A DNA stretch of 64,000 bases, taken from Cyclobacterium amurskyense (lineage in GTDB: Bacteria; Bacteroidota; Bacteroidia; Cytophagales; Cyclobacteriaceae). Positions 9,396-18,632 of the stretch are shown one piece after another. Numbering within the stretch: the first letter of the stretch is position 1; the number at the start of each line of letters is the position of its first letter. The stretch is from positions 1,116,001 through 1,180,000 of the forward strand of contig NZ_CP012040.1 in assembly GCF_001050135.1 (NCBI RefSeq). The letters are read 5' to 3'. Under the pieces are notes generated by a model. The model had not been told where the DNA came from. It saw only the letters and a list, made by a program, of their open reading frames with translations, and did not search any database. A program made the translations under genes and the position numbers.

Positions 9396-9534
9396 AATTT
9401 AAAAACACTTATAACACTCATTTTCAGGTGTTAATGATAAATTTTTTAACATTAGGCATCGGACATATAAAGTTAAATGAATTTATTGGCTAATTGGAAG
9501 GTTCTACTTTAGATTTTATTAAAATATTAAAACT

Positions 9535-10686
9535 ATGGATGAGAATCACGTATTGATCTTTGACACCACCCTACGAGATGGGGAACAAGTGCCCGGATGT
9601 AAATTAAACACCCCTCAAAAAATTGAAATTGCACAACAACTGGAGGCTTTAGGTGTAGATGTGATCGAAGCAGGTTTTCCTATTTCTAGCCCTGGAGATT
9701 TTAATTCCGTTATTGAAATATCAAAAAATATTTCGGAACCCATTATATGTGGGCTTTCCAGGGGAGTAAAAAAAGACATTGAGGTGGCTGCTGATGCCCT
9801 AAGATTTGCACGGCGACCTAGAATACATACTGGTATAGGAACTTCTGACTACCACATCAAGCACAAATTCAATAGCAATAGGGAGAACATCATTGAATGG
9901 GCTTCTGGGGCTGTTGCTCATGCTAAAAGCTTTGTTGAAGATGTTGAATTCTATGCTGAGGATGCCGGCAGGACAGACAATGAATACCTTGCGAGAGTTT
10001 GTGAAGCTGTCATCAAGGCTGGAGCCACTGTGCTAAACATCCCAGATACCACCGGCTATTGCTTACCCGACGAATATGGCGCCAAAATCAAATATCTCGT
10101 TGACAATGTAAGAGGCATTGAAAACGTGATTATTTCAGCGCATTGCCACAATGACCTTGGGCTAGCCACAGCCAATTCCATTGCTGCTATAATGAATGGC
10201 GCAAGACAGATTGAATGTACCATCAATGGTATCGGTGAAAGAGCGGGAAACACTTCCTTGGAGGAGGTAACCATGATAATGAAGCAACACCCAAGACTAA
10301 ACGTTACCAACAATATTAATTCCCGATTGCTTAATCCAATCAGTCGCTTGGTAGCCGACAAGATGGGAATGATGGTACAGCCTAATAAGGCCATCGTTGG
10401 TTCTAATGCATTTGCTCACTCTTCAGGAATACATCAGGACGGTGTAATTAAGAACAGAGAAACGTATGAGATCATTGATCCAATTGAAGTAGGTGTAGAC
10501 GAATCAATGATTGTACTTACTGCCAGATCAGGCAGGGCAGCATTGGCTTATCGTGCGCACAAAGTAGGTCATACGCTTTCGAAGTTAGAATTAGACAAAG
10601 TCTATAATGTTTTCTTAAAACATGCTGACATGAAAAAAGAAATACTGGATGAAGACATTCACCAAATCATTTCAGAAGCTGTTTAA
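9535..10686 (+). CDS. leuA: 2-isopropylmalate synthase, short form
   Basis: The protein is a DRE-TIM metallolyase: FDTTLRDGEQVPGCKLN near the N-terminus, HCHNDLGLATANSIAAI for metal binding, GIGERAGNTSLEEV, and HSSGIHQDGVIKNRETYE in the second subdomain. It condenses acetyl-CoA with 2-oxoisovalerate, the first step of leucine synthesis. At 383 residues it stops after the catalytic and linker domains and lacks the roughly 130-residue C-terminal leucine-binding regulatory domain of the 500-residue forms, so leucine feedback inhibition of the usual type is not expected. leuB, leuC and leuD are not adjacent. A citramalate or homocitrate synthase role cannot be excluded from sequence alone. Confidence 0.85.
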   Translation: MDENHVLIFDTTLRDGEQVPGCKLNTPQKIEIAQQLEALGVDVIEAGFPISSPGDFNSVIEISKNISEPIICGLSRGVKKDIEVAADALRFARRPRIHTGIGTSDYHIKHKFNSNRENIIEWASGAVAHAKSFVEDVEFYAEDAGRTDNEYLARVCEAVIKAGATVLNIPDTTGYCLPDEYGAKIKYLVDNVRGIENVIISAHCHNDLGLATANSIAAIMNGARQIECTINGIGERAGNTSLEEVTMIMKQHPRLNVTNNINSRLLNPISRLVADKMGMMVQPNKAIVGSNAFAHSSGIHQDGVIKNRETYEIIDPIEVGVDESMIVLTARSGRAALAYRAHKVGHTLSKLELDKVYNVFLKHADMKKEILDEDIHQIISEAV

Positions 10687-10803
10687 CCCAAAAGAGGCAA
10701 TAGGCTTTCTATTTCGTAGGGAAATCACTTTATGATGCTTCCGCCAATAACCTACCTGATTGCATACACTGAGGTTAAAATTTCAAATATTCATATAAAT
10801 AAA

Positions 10804-10838
10804 CAAAACGGAGGACCTACATCCTCCGTTTTGTTTTT
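10804..10838 (+). terminator. Terminator downstream of leuA
   Basis: CAAAACGGAGGA and TCCTCCGTTTTG form a 12-bp stem with a 6-base loop and a following T-run. It lies 117 bp after the leuA stop. Confidence 0.85.
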
Positions 10839-10939
10839 ACCTCTTCCCAAGACCGATCAAAAAAAAATGTTTGCTTCTACGCAGCTAATGGGCTAAATTA
10901 TCCCAAGAAAAATAAAATCAACTTATTCCCCTATCTCGC

Positions 10940-12214
10940 ATGAACAGTATTACTAAACTTTCATCTCACTGGCTGAAATTGGCCTTCACTATAATTCTGT
11001 TTGGATTTGGCTCCTTACAGCTAATTGCACAGCAATACGACCTCTTAATCAAAGGTGGTCATTTAATGGACCCTAAAAACAATATTGACGAGCCTATGGA
11101 CATCGCAATAAAAGGGGACAAAATAGCTTTAGTACAGAAATCCATTTCATCAGATTTAGCCGCGGAGGTAATCGATGTAAAAGGATTGTATGTAAGTCCA
11201 GGACTTGTAGACATACACACCCATAATTTTTATGGTTTAGACCCTAAAGGACAATATAGCAGTGGCTACAGTGCCATTCATCCTGATGGATATACCTTCC
11301 CATTTGGTGTTACCACTGTTGTAGACACAGGAGGTTCAGGATGGCGCAATTTTGTGCAGTTTAAGGAACAGGTTATCGACAGGGTCCGCACAAGAGTATT
11401 GGTAATGCTTAATATCGTAGGTCATGGAATGAAGGGTTCTCTTTATGAACAAAACTTGGACGACATGGATCCAAAAATGACTGCATTGGTAGCCAAGCAA
11501 TATCCTGATTATATCGTTGGGGTCAAAGTAGCCCATTATTCTGGCCATCAATGGGAACAGATTGACCGATTGGTAAAAGCCGGAGAATTGGCAGACATTC
11601 CGGTAATGGTAGATTTCGGCGGAGCAAACCCTCCTTTATCTTTAGAAACCCTCTTTATGGAAAAACTTCGTCCGGGTGACATCTACACACATATCTTTGG
11701 TGGTGGCGTTCCTTCTAGACAAGCCTTGGTAGATGACAATGGAAAATTACGTCCATTTATTAAAGCAGCACAAGAAAGGGGTGTTATCTATGATGTGGGA
11801 CATGGTGGATCCAGTTTTTCCTTCAAACATGCTATCCCTGCTATTGAGCAAGGCATCAAACCCAACACAATTAGCACAGACAGTCACTTGAGCAGTATCA
11901 TGAGTGGCATGAAAAACATGAACAATGTCATGTCCAAATTTCTCAACATAGGCATGAACCTTCAAGAGGTGGTTGCTGCTTCTACCTGGACACCTGCTCA
12001 GGTAATCAAGCGAACAGAATTAGGCCACTTAAGCCCAGGAGCCATTGCTGATATTGCTGTATTCAATGTACTTGAAGGTGACTTCGGCTTCACTGAAAAA
12101 ACTGGCATTGGTAAAATGATGGGCAAATACAAAATTGAGAATGAGTTAACCGTTCGTTCTGGCAAAGTAGTTTGGGACCTGAACGGACTTACTGCACCAA
12201 TGTGGAACGAATAA
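10940..12214 (+). CDS. Secreted amidohydrolase/deacetylase family metallohydrolase
   Basis: This 424-residue member of the amidohydrolase superfamily has an N-terminal signal peptide ending near LIAQQ. Metal ligands are visible: the H-x-H pair in VDIHTHNFYG, a probable carboxylated Lys in GVKVAHYSGH, His in THIFGGG and DVGHGGSSFSF, and the catalytic Asp in STDSHLSS. The family is annotated as amidohydrolase/deacetylase (dihydroorotase-like); the natural substrate is usually unknown. The signal peptide places it in the periplasm, unlike the cytoplasmic dihydroorotase further along. A Tat-type metallophosphoesterase follows after 14 bp, so the two are probably one operon and may process the same compound. 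Confidence 0.85.
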   Translation: MNSITKLSSHWLKLAFTIILFGFGSLQLIAQQYDLLIKGGHLMDPKNNIDEPMDIAIKGDKIALVQKSISSDLAAEVIDVKGLYVSPGLVDIHTHNFYGLDPKGQYSSGYSAIHPDGYTFPFGVTTVVDTGGSGWRNFVQFKEQVIDRVRTRVLVMLNIVGHGMKGSLYEQNLDDMDPKMTALVAKQYPDYIVGVKVAHYSGHQWEQIDRLVKAGELADIPVMVDFGGANPPLSLETLFMEKLRPGDIYTHIFGGGVPSRQALVDDNGKLRPFIKAAQERGVIYDVGHGGSSFSFKHAIPAIEQGIKPNTISTDSHLSSIMSGMKNMNNVMSKFLNIGMNLQEVVAASTWTPAQVIKRTELGHLSPGAIADIAVFNVLEGDFGFTEKTGIGKMMGKYKIENELTVRSGKVVWDLNGLTAPMWNE

Positions 12215-12228
12215 AAGCGAACTGATTT

Positions 12229-13257
12229 ATGAAAAGGAGACATTTTTTCCAAAATGCCGGAGCACTATCTGCGGGGTTAGCGCTTGGCGTAAGTGATGGT
12301 TTATTGGCTGCTCAACCAAAAGCAGACTACAATAAAAACCCATTTATAATTGGTGTCAACGGACATAAAATCACCTATAATATCCCTGATCTTAGCCAAA
12401 AGGTAAAGATCATGCATGTCACTGATACCCATTTATGGAAAGATGACGAAAGGGGCGTAAAATACAAAGAATACAGTGGCCGCATGGCTAAAGCATACAA
12501 TGAAACAAAGCATTTTCTTACCGGGAATCCCACGCACCCTGAAGAAGCTTTTGAAGCTACTCTTGAAATCGCCAAGCAGGAGAAAGCAGATGCCATCACG
12601 CTGACGGGAGACTTATTTAGTTTCCCGTCAGAAGCGGCCATAGAGTGGGCATTGGATCGGCTGGAAAAAATAGGCATCCCCTACTTCTATTCCAGTGGAA
12701 ACCATGACTGGCACTATGAAGGAATGAAGGGAAGCTTGCACGAACTAAGAGAAACATGGATTAATAAACGGCTGCTTCCTTTATACAAAGGCAGAAACCC
12801 GCTGATGTATTCTGTTGAAGTTAAAGGTGTTAATCTGGTAAATATTGACAATAGCTATTATGAAATACTTCCGGAGCAACTTGAGTTTTATAAAGCAGAA
12901 GTAAAAAAAGGAAAGCCCACCCTTCTAATGATGCATATCCCTTTATATGCACCAGGAAGAAGCTTGGGATATGGCTGTGGGCATCCTGATTATAATGCCA
13001 AAAATGACAGGAATTTTGAAATTGAACGTAGGCAACGCTGGCCAGAAAATGGGCATAGTAAAACCACCATGGAATTTCATAGAGAGGTATTCAATACAAA
13101 AAACCTTTTAGGTGTTTTGGCAGGACATATCCACAAACAAACCATAGACTGGGCCAATGGTATCCCTCAATTCCTAACCAGCCCTAATGCGTCAGGAGGA
13201 TACTTAGAAATAGACTTGTTGCCTATGGACAAGTCAGTCCAATCAAAATTTATCTAA
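12229..13257 (+). CDS. Tat-exported calcineurin-like metallophosphoesterase
   Basis: The N-terminus KRRHFFQNAGALSAGLALG is a twin-arginine signal peptide. The mature part has the complete metallophosphoesterase motif set: D-x-H in HVTDTHLWK, GD in TGDLF, GNHD in SSGNHDWHYE, an H in LMMHIPLY and GHIH near the C-terminus. It has a dinuclear metal site and hydrolyses phosphate esters; the substrate is unknown. Tat export implies that it is folded with its metal before leaving the cytoplasm. The gene lies 14 bp after the secreted amidohydrolase and is probably co-transcribed. Confidence 0.9.
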   Translation: MKRRHFFQNAGALSAGLALGVSDGLLAAQPKADYNKNPFIIGVNGHKITYNIPDLSQKVKIMHVTDTHLWKDDERGVKYKEYSGRMAKAYNETKHFLTGNPTHPEEAFEATLEIAKQEKADAITLTGDLFSFPSEAAIEWALDRLEKIGIPYFYSSGNHDWHYEGMKGSLHELRETWINKRLLPLYKGRNPLMYSVEVKGVNLVNIDNSYYEILPEQLEFYKAEVKKGKPTLLMMHIPLYAPGRSLGYGCGHPDYNAKNDRNFEIERRQRWPENGHSKTTMEFHREVFNTKNLLGVLAGHIHKQTIDWANGIPQFLTSPNASGGYLEIDLLPMDKSVQSKFI

Positions 13258-13278
13258 AAAAACAGAATCACTGCCCGT

Positions 13279-13629
13279 TTAAAATTTAGACCGGATCAGT
13301 TCTTCGTCAAATCCTGCCTGCATGCTACCGTCCTCAAACACAAGAATTGGACGTTTAATCATGCTGCTTTTTTCTTGAAGAATAGGAATTGCAGTTTCTA
13401 TACTTTCCAAAGCTGCTTTGTCACTTTCTTCCAGCTTTCTAAAAGTGGTACCTTTTCGATTGACCACAGTATTCAAACCCAGGCTGTCAATAAAACTTTC
13501 CAAAAGCCCTTTATCTGGTTTTTGCTTTTTATAATCGATAAAGTCATATTCCTTCCCTAAGGTTTCAAACAAGGTGAAGGTCTTTTTCATCGTATTGCAA
13601 TTTTTGATACCATAAATCTTTACACTCAT
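13279..13629 (-). CDS. ArsC/Spx family thioredoxin-fold protein
   Basis: This 116-residue protein has the ArsC/Spx fold opening MSVKIYGIKNCNTMKK, with C11 and the rest of the family segment FIDYKKQKPDKGLL, NRKGTTFRKL and SMIKRPILVF. The active site reads C-N-T-M, so it has a single redox Cys instead of the CxxC of Spx; this matches the YffB/Spx-like branch. YffB-type proteins are possible glutathione-linked reductases, and arsenate reduction is not implied. No ars gene lies nearby. It is transcribed convergently with the metallophosphoesterase gene. Confidence 0.85.
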   Translation of the reverse strand: MSVKIYGIKNCNTMKKTFTLFETLGKEYDFIDYKKQKPDKGLLESFIDSLGLNTVVNRKGTTFRKLEESDKAALESIETAIPILQEKSSMIKRPILVFEDGSMQAGFDEELIRSKF

Positions 13630-14140
13630 GCTATTTTTATTTTTTGGTCAAAGCCTTTCCAACTAATGGTTAAAATGGCTACTTGATTAAACTCAGGCTA
13701 TTACAAATTCTTCTGCCCTTTAGGATTTAAAATTACCTTATTTTGTCCAAATATGTGCCAATAATTAAGATTAACAGGTTTAAAAAGCCGTAAAAATTGT
13801 ACAGGGATTCGCTTTAACTGAAACTGGAATCATAGGGTTTCACCTAGGCTAGCTTGCTCCCCAATTCACCCCTTTTGTACTAATCCAGTAATAAAGAAAA
13901 ATAAAACCATTCTTATTTTCAATTACAAACACGGCAATAACCCTTTATCAAAAATGAATTGGTTATTAATTAGTATTAAATAAATTTTACCAATAAAACA
14001 CCGAAGGAATTCACGTGTACCCATTTAGCCCAAAAAATCATACATTTGAGGAATGAGTTCAAATGTAATGAAACGCTTTAGTCCGGGGGCATTCCATTAT
14101 CAACAGCCAATTCCCCCATTTAATAAACCACTTATTTAAC
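13630..14140. other. Intergenic region, 511 bp, divergent promoter area
   Basis: The stretch lies between the divergent ArsC/Spx-like and DUF5107-TPR genes. I see no ORF, RNA gene or repeat. The only signal is TACATTTG at 14041-14048, an exact TAnnTTTG -7 box, which would give the DUF5107 gene a leader of about 85 bases. Confidence 0.6.
14041..14048 (+). promoter_or_regulatory. TAnnTTTG -7 box for the DUF5107-TPR gene
   Basis: TACATTTG matches the Bacteroidota -7 consensus exactly. It is about 92 bp upstream of the start codon, leaving room for leader regulation. No clear -33 TTTG is seen at ideal spacing. Confidence 0.45.
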
Positions 14141-17100
14141 ATGAAATTAAAAATAGCAGTCTTCCTGGCTTTAATGCTAGCCATAGGCCAACCTGGCACA
14201 GCTCAAGAAGCTCGGGTTACACAACAAGCAACCGTATTTGAGACCTATCCTTTCTCAGATCCTAACCCAGTTCCTTCATTGGCCTACAAGCCGAACATTT
14301 ACCCCTACTTCACTTTTGATGGCTATAGTGTAAAGTCTCAGAATAAAGAATGGAACCTTATTACACTCGAAAATGAATTCCTGAAAGTCACGGTAATGCC
14401 AGAAATAGGTGGCAGAATCTGGGGTGCAATAGAAAAATCAACTTCAGAAGATTTTATTTATGAAAATGAGGTCGTGAAATTTAGAAACATTGCCATGCGT
14501 GGTCCCTGGACCTCAGGAGGCATAGAATTTAATTTCGGCATCATTGGTCATTCTCCAGCTACGGCCAGTCCTGTGGATTATATTTATTACACAAATGAAG
14601 ATGGTAGTGTGACCTGCGTAGTAGGTACCATTGACCTTCCTTCAAGGACCCAATGGAGAGTAAAAATCAACTTACCTAAGGACAAAGCCTATTTTGAAAC
14701 GGATGCCACTTGGTACAATCCTGAACCATTAAGACAGCCTTATTACAACTGGATGACAGCAGCAGCTCATGTGGCAAATGACCAAGAGTTTTATTATCCC
14801 GGTCACATCGCCTTACAACATAGCGGAGAAGTAAAAGACTGGCCAGTACAAGATGGGATTGAAATCAATCTATATAAAAACAATAATTTTGGTGGAGCCA
14901 AATCCCAACATATTGCCGGATCCTATTTAAATCATTTCGGAGGTTATTTTCACGACAAAGGAATAGGTTTTGGACATTTTTCCACCTACGACGACAGCCC
15001 TGGAAAGAAACTATGGTTATGGGCTTTATCAAGAAATGGAGGGATTTGGGAAGACTTATTGACAGATAAGAACGGTCAATATATGGAATTTCAGGCTGGA
15101 AGAATGCTGAACCAGTTTTCCCCATCAAAAAATGTGGAAACTCCACTTACCAAAGCAGGCTTTGCCCCTTATACTATAGATCAATGGTCAAACTTTTGGT
15201 TCCCCGTTAAACAAATAGGAGGCATTAGCAATGTGTCCAAAAAAGGTGTGATTCATCTAGAGAAAACAAACAATTTGGTAAAATTGGGATTCAACCCTTT
15301 CCAAAAAGTTGACGGGTCAATAGACATAAAAATCAATGGGAGTAGTTCTCAATCTATTCCTGTTAAGGGAAATGCCATGGACGTAATCTCCCATGAAATC
15401 CAAGTGGACACCCCCATCAAGGAGCTTGTGGTATCTTTTGAAGGTGAACAATTGTACAAATGGTCTGAAACGGATGACATGAAACTCATCAGGCCTTTTG
15501 ACAAGGTAAATGCACCTAAACAATCTCCAAACCAAAAATTGTATTTCGAAGCCAGGCAATATTATTACAGCCGAAATTACAAAAAGGCAAAAGCTACCTA
15601 TGAAGAGCTACTAGAAAATGACCCCGGACATCAACAAGGAAGGATAGATTATGCTGAACTTCTGTTGCGTTTTACTCAATATGATGAGGCCTTAGAGAAC
15701 ATTTATAAGGCTTTGTCTGCTGATTATTTTGACCATCAGGCGAATTTTGTAGCCGGAAGTATTTATTTAGCAAAAGGGCAAACCACACAAGCCCTTGAAG
15801 CTTATGGCTGGGCCGCTAGGTCAATGGAGTTCCGTTCCTCCGCTTACACCATCATGTCTGAGATTTACCTTTCAGAAGGGCAACTTTCCTTGGCTAAAGA
15901 CTATGCGAAAAAAGCACTTAAAAACAACACCGACAATATAATGGCACTACAGGCTTTGGCGGTAATCCAAAGACTTCAAGGTGAAAAAGATTTGGCAAAA
16001 GCAACATTGGATAAACTTTGGGAAATTGACCCATTGAATCACTTTATTCGATTTGAGCGGTACCTAATGGATAAAACGCCTGCCTCATTGGATGAATTCA
16101 AAAAAGTAATAAACAATGAATTCCCTTATCAAACTTACTTGGAGCTAGCTGCTGTCTATAAAAAGTACGGACTAAAAGAAAACGCTGTAGAATTATTACA
16201 AAACAGTCCCCCTCATGCATTGGTATACTTATGGATAGCGAGCATGGATCCAGCGCAAAAAGAAGCCCAACTGGAGAAAATGATCGCTCAACCTACTGAG
16301 TTTGTCCTACCCTTCAGAAAAGAAACTTTACCTATGCTTAAATGGGCTCAATCTGAAGTGACTTCATGGAAAATTGACTATTACCTGGCTCTCAACCTTA
16401 TGGCCCTGGGACAGGAGGATGAAGGAAGACAAATATTAAAAACAATAAACCAGTCTGCGGATGAAGCTTCTTTTTACTTGAGTAGAGCACTCCTTCTGGA
16501 TAAATATGAAAGCCAAGAGAACAATCTGAAAGACCTCGAAAGGGCACTTGAATTGGACAAAGAACAATGGAGAACCTATTTTCAAATTTCCAAATACCAT
16601 AATAAATCCGGAGATCAACAAAAGGCAATGGCTGTTCTAAAAGAAGCAACAAAAGCCTTTCCTGGCAACTATGTACTGGAGATGGAAATGATTAAACTCC
16701 TCAACACAAATGGAGATTATAAAGTAGCCATGAACCTCTTGGATAAAATTCAGGTCTTGCCTCATGAGGGTGCTGGAGGAGGAAGAACCCTTTACGAAAG
16801 CGTCTACTTGAATGCTGCACTTCAAGACATTCAGTCAAAAAAATGGAATGCTGCAGCAAGTAAAATTGAAAAATCAAGAATATGGCCAGAAAACCTAGGT
16901 GTAGGAAAACCTTTCGACCCAAGAGAGATTCTCCAAGATTACTTGGCTGCTGCGGTAAACAAAGCTAAAAATAATCGACCGCAATTCTCAAAATACCTGG
17001 AAGCTGTAATTTCTCAAGGAGACCAACTAAATAGCAACAGCAAAGAGCAAGCCCTTGTTGTTTTGGCCTTGAAGCACTCTGGCCAGGAGGATGCTGCTGA

Positions 17101-17266
17101 AAAATTGATAGACAAAATTAAAAAGGAAGGAAGTCCATCTGTTGTTGCCAATATTGAGCAGCTTTTAGACCTTGCTGAGAATCGAGGAACTGGCACTTCT
17201 CAAGACTTGAAGGACAATGACATCGTTCAAAAAATTATCGAAACCACTAAGTCTATCTTAAAATAG
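14141..17266 (+). CDS. Secreted DUF5107 domain protein with TPR array
   Basis: This 1041-residue protein starts with a signal peptide (MKLKIAVFLALMLAIGQPGT). Residues about 30-330 are a DUF5107 domain, recognisable from LENEFLKVTVMPEIGGRIWG and MRGPWTSGGIEFNFGIIGHS; this domain has features of a galactose-mutarotase-like beta-sandwich. From about residue 440 to the end the protein is a long TPR array (YYYSRNYKKAKATYEELLEN, YDEALENIYKAL and many more). DUF5107-TPR proteins are widespread in Bacteroidota and often lie near carbohydrate-active enzymes, which suggests a role in binding or processing sugars. The activity is not established. The gene is monocistronic, with its own promoter and a strong terminator. 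Confidence 0.85.
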   Translation: MKLKIAVFLALMLAIGQPGTAQEARVTQQATVFETYPFSDPNPVPSLAYKPNIYPYFTFDGYSVKSQNKEWNLITLENEFLKVTVMPEIGGRIWGAIEKSTSEDFIYENEVVKFRNIAMRGPWTSGGIEFNFGIIGHSPATASPVDYIYYTNEDGSVTCVVGTIDLPSRTQWRVKINLPKDKAYFETDATWYNPEPLRQPYYNWMTAAAHVANDQEFYYPGHIALQHSGEVKDWPVQDGIEINLYKNNNFGGAKSQHIAGSYLNHFGGYFHDKGIGFGHFSTYDDSPGKKLWLWALSRNGGIWEDLLTDKNGQYMEFQAGRMLNQFSPSKNVETPLTKAGFAPYTIDQWSNFWFPVKQIGGISNVSKKGVIHLEKTNNLVKLGFNPFQKVDGSIDIKINGSSSQSIPVKGNAMDVISHEIQVDTPIKELVVSFEGEQLYKWSETDDMKLIRPFDKVNAPKQSPNQKLYFEARQYYYSRNYKKAKATYEELLENDPGHQQGRIDYAELLLRFTQYDEALENIYKALSADYFDHQANFVAGSIYLAKGQTTQALEAYGWAARSMEFRSSAYTIMSEIYLSEGQLSLAKDYAKKALKNNTDNIMALQALAVIQRLQGEKDLAKATLDKLWEIDPLNHFIRFERYLMDKTPASLDEFKKVINNEFPYQTYLELAAVYKKYGLKENAVELLQNSPPHALVYLWIASMDPAQKEAQLEKMIAQPTEFVLPFRKETLPMLKWAQSEVTSWKIDYYLALNLMALGQEDEGRQILKTINQSADEASFYLSRALLLDKYESQENNLKDLERALELDKEQWRTYFQISKYHNKSGDQQKAMAVLKEATKAFPGNYVLEMEMIKLLNTNGDYKVAMNLLDKIQVLPHEGAGGGRTLYESVYLNAALQDIQSKKWNAAASKIEKSRIWPENLGVGKPFDPREILQDYLAAAVNKAKNNRPQFSKYLEAVISQGDQLNSNSKEQALVVLALKHSGQEDAAEKLIDKIKKEGSPSVVANIEQLLDLAENRGTGTSQDLKDNDIVQKIIETTKSILK

Positions 17267-17281
17267 AATATCAATTAGCAT

Positions 17282-17323
17282 AAAAAAAGGAGGCTTTCAA
17301 ATATTGAGAGCCTCCTTTTTTTA
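17282..17323. terminator. Bidirectional terminator between DUF5107-TPR and hemL
   Basis: An A-run followed by GGAGGCT and AGCCTCC with a following T-run forms a symmetrical hairpin that works on both strands. It separates two convergent genes. Confidence 0.9.
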
Positions 17324-17341
17324 TAACAAAAACCTAACTGA

Positions 17342-18628
17342 CTACAAGCTTTTTAACACTTGTTCATTGGCATCTAAAATCTGATCCAAGTGCGATTGCT
17401 CCAAGGCTGTTGACAAGAATAGGCTCTCATATTGTGAAGGCGCAAGATAAATTCCTCTGTCCAACATCCCTCTAAAATATTTACCAAAAACACCTGTATC
17501 ACAGGTTTGAGCATCCGCAAAATTTATCACCTTTTTATCGGTAAAGAAAAGGGTGTACATGCTTCCTAAGTTATTGATAGTATAGGAAAGCCCCATTTGT
17601 TTAAGGCTATCTTTTATCCCACCAACTAAGGTATCTCCGGTCTTAGTCAACTGAGCATACACAGATGGATTTTCATCCAAGTATTTCAGCATAGTAAGAC
17701 CTGCTGCCATTGCAATAGGATTTCCAGAAAGCGTTCCCGCTTGATAAACAGGCCCTGATGGGGATACATAATCCATGATTCCAGCCTTGCCTCCATAGGC
17801 ACCTACTGGCATGCCTCCACCAATAATTTTACCCATTGTGGTAAGGTCAGGTTTTACATTAAAAAGCTGTTGAGCTCCTCCGGGAGAAAGCCTGAAACCT
17901 GTCATCACCTCATCGAAGATCAACACTATACCTTCCTCATCACAGATTTTTCGTAGTCCTTCCAAAAATCCTGGCTCAGGTAAAACACAACCCATATTTC
18001 CAGCTACTGGTTCTAGAATAATGGCTGCAATCTCTTCTTTGTTTGCTGCCACCACCTCTTTAACTTTCTCTAAGTCATTAAAAGGGGCCAAAAGGGTATC
18101 CTTAGCGGTTCCTTTAGTAACACCGGGAGAGTTAGGATTCCCCATGGTAATGGCTCCAGATCCCGCTGCTATTAGGAAACTATCACCATGTCCATGATAA
18201 TTACCTTCAAATTTTATAAATTTCTCTCTACCTGTAAACCCTCTAGCTAGTCGAACGGCAGACATGGTTGCTTCAGTACCGCTATTAACCATTCTAACTT
18301 TCTCTACGGAAGGAACCATCTTTGTAATCAATTCCGCAATCTCTACTTCCAGTCCAGTGGGAGCTCCGAAAGAAGTTCCGTTTTCCATGGCTTTAATAAC
18401 CGCTTCACGCACCAATGGATGGTTGTGACCGAGTACCATTGGTCCCCAGCTATTGATCGCTTCTATGTATCGATTTCCATCAACATCAAAGATGTAGGCA
18501 CCTTCTGCTTTAGCAATAAATAAAGGATCGCCACCTACTGCCTTAAAGGCCCTCACAGGTGAATTTACTCCTCCAGGTATGAATTTCTGAGCCTTTTCAA
18601 AAAGCTGCTTGCTTTTACTTGTCGTCAT
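17342..18628 (-). CDS. hemL: Glutamate-1-semialdehyde 2,1-aminomutase
   Basis: This 428-residue class III aminotransferase begins SKQLFEKAQKFIPGGVNSPV, the typical HemL opening. It has NSGTEATMSAVRLARG for PLP phosphate binding, IFDEVMTGFR for the PLP ring and K267 in TTMGKIIGGGMPVG as the Schiff-base lysine. It converts glutamate-1-semialdehyde to 5-aminolevulinate in the C5 pathway to tetrapyrroles. That pathway also supplies the siroheme made by genes at 60.5-62 kb. The upstream binding-protein gene ends 4 bp before its start, so they form an operon. Confidence 0.96.
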   Translation of the reverse strand: MTTSKSKQLFEKAQKFIPGGVNSPVRAFKAVGGDPLFIAKAEGAYIFDVDGNRYIEAINSWGPMVLGHNHPLVREAVIKAMENGTSFGAPTGLEVEIAELITKMVPSVEKVRMVNSGTEATMSAVRLARGFTGREKFIKFEGNYHGHGDSFLIAAGSGAITMGNPNSPGVTKGTAKDTLLAPFNDLEKVKEVVAANKEEIAAIILEPVAGNMGCVLPEPGFLEGLRKICDEEGIVLIFDEVMTGFRLSPGGAQQLFNVKPDLTTMGKIIGGGMPVGAYGGKAGIMDYVSPSGPVYQAGTLSGNPIAMAAGLTMLKYLDENPSVYAQLTKTGDTLVGGIKDSLKQMGLSYTINNLGSMYTLFFTDKKVINFADAQTCDTGVFGKYFRGMLDRGIYLAPSQYESLFLSTALEQSHLDQILDANEQVLKSL

Positions 18629-18632
18629 CTAA

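Noticed and set aside
10690..10800. GCAATAGGCTTTCTATTTCG after leuA, similar to the element end
   Set aside because: Short and lacking the rest of the element; probably coincidence.
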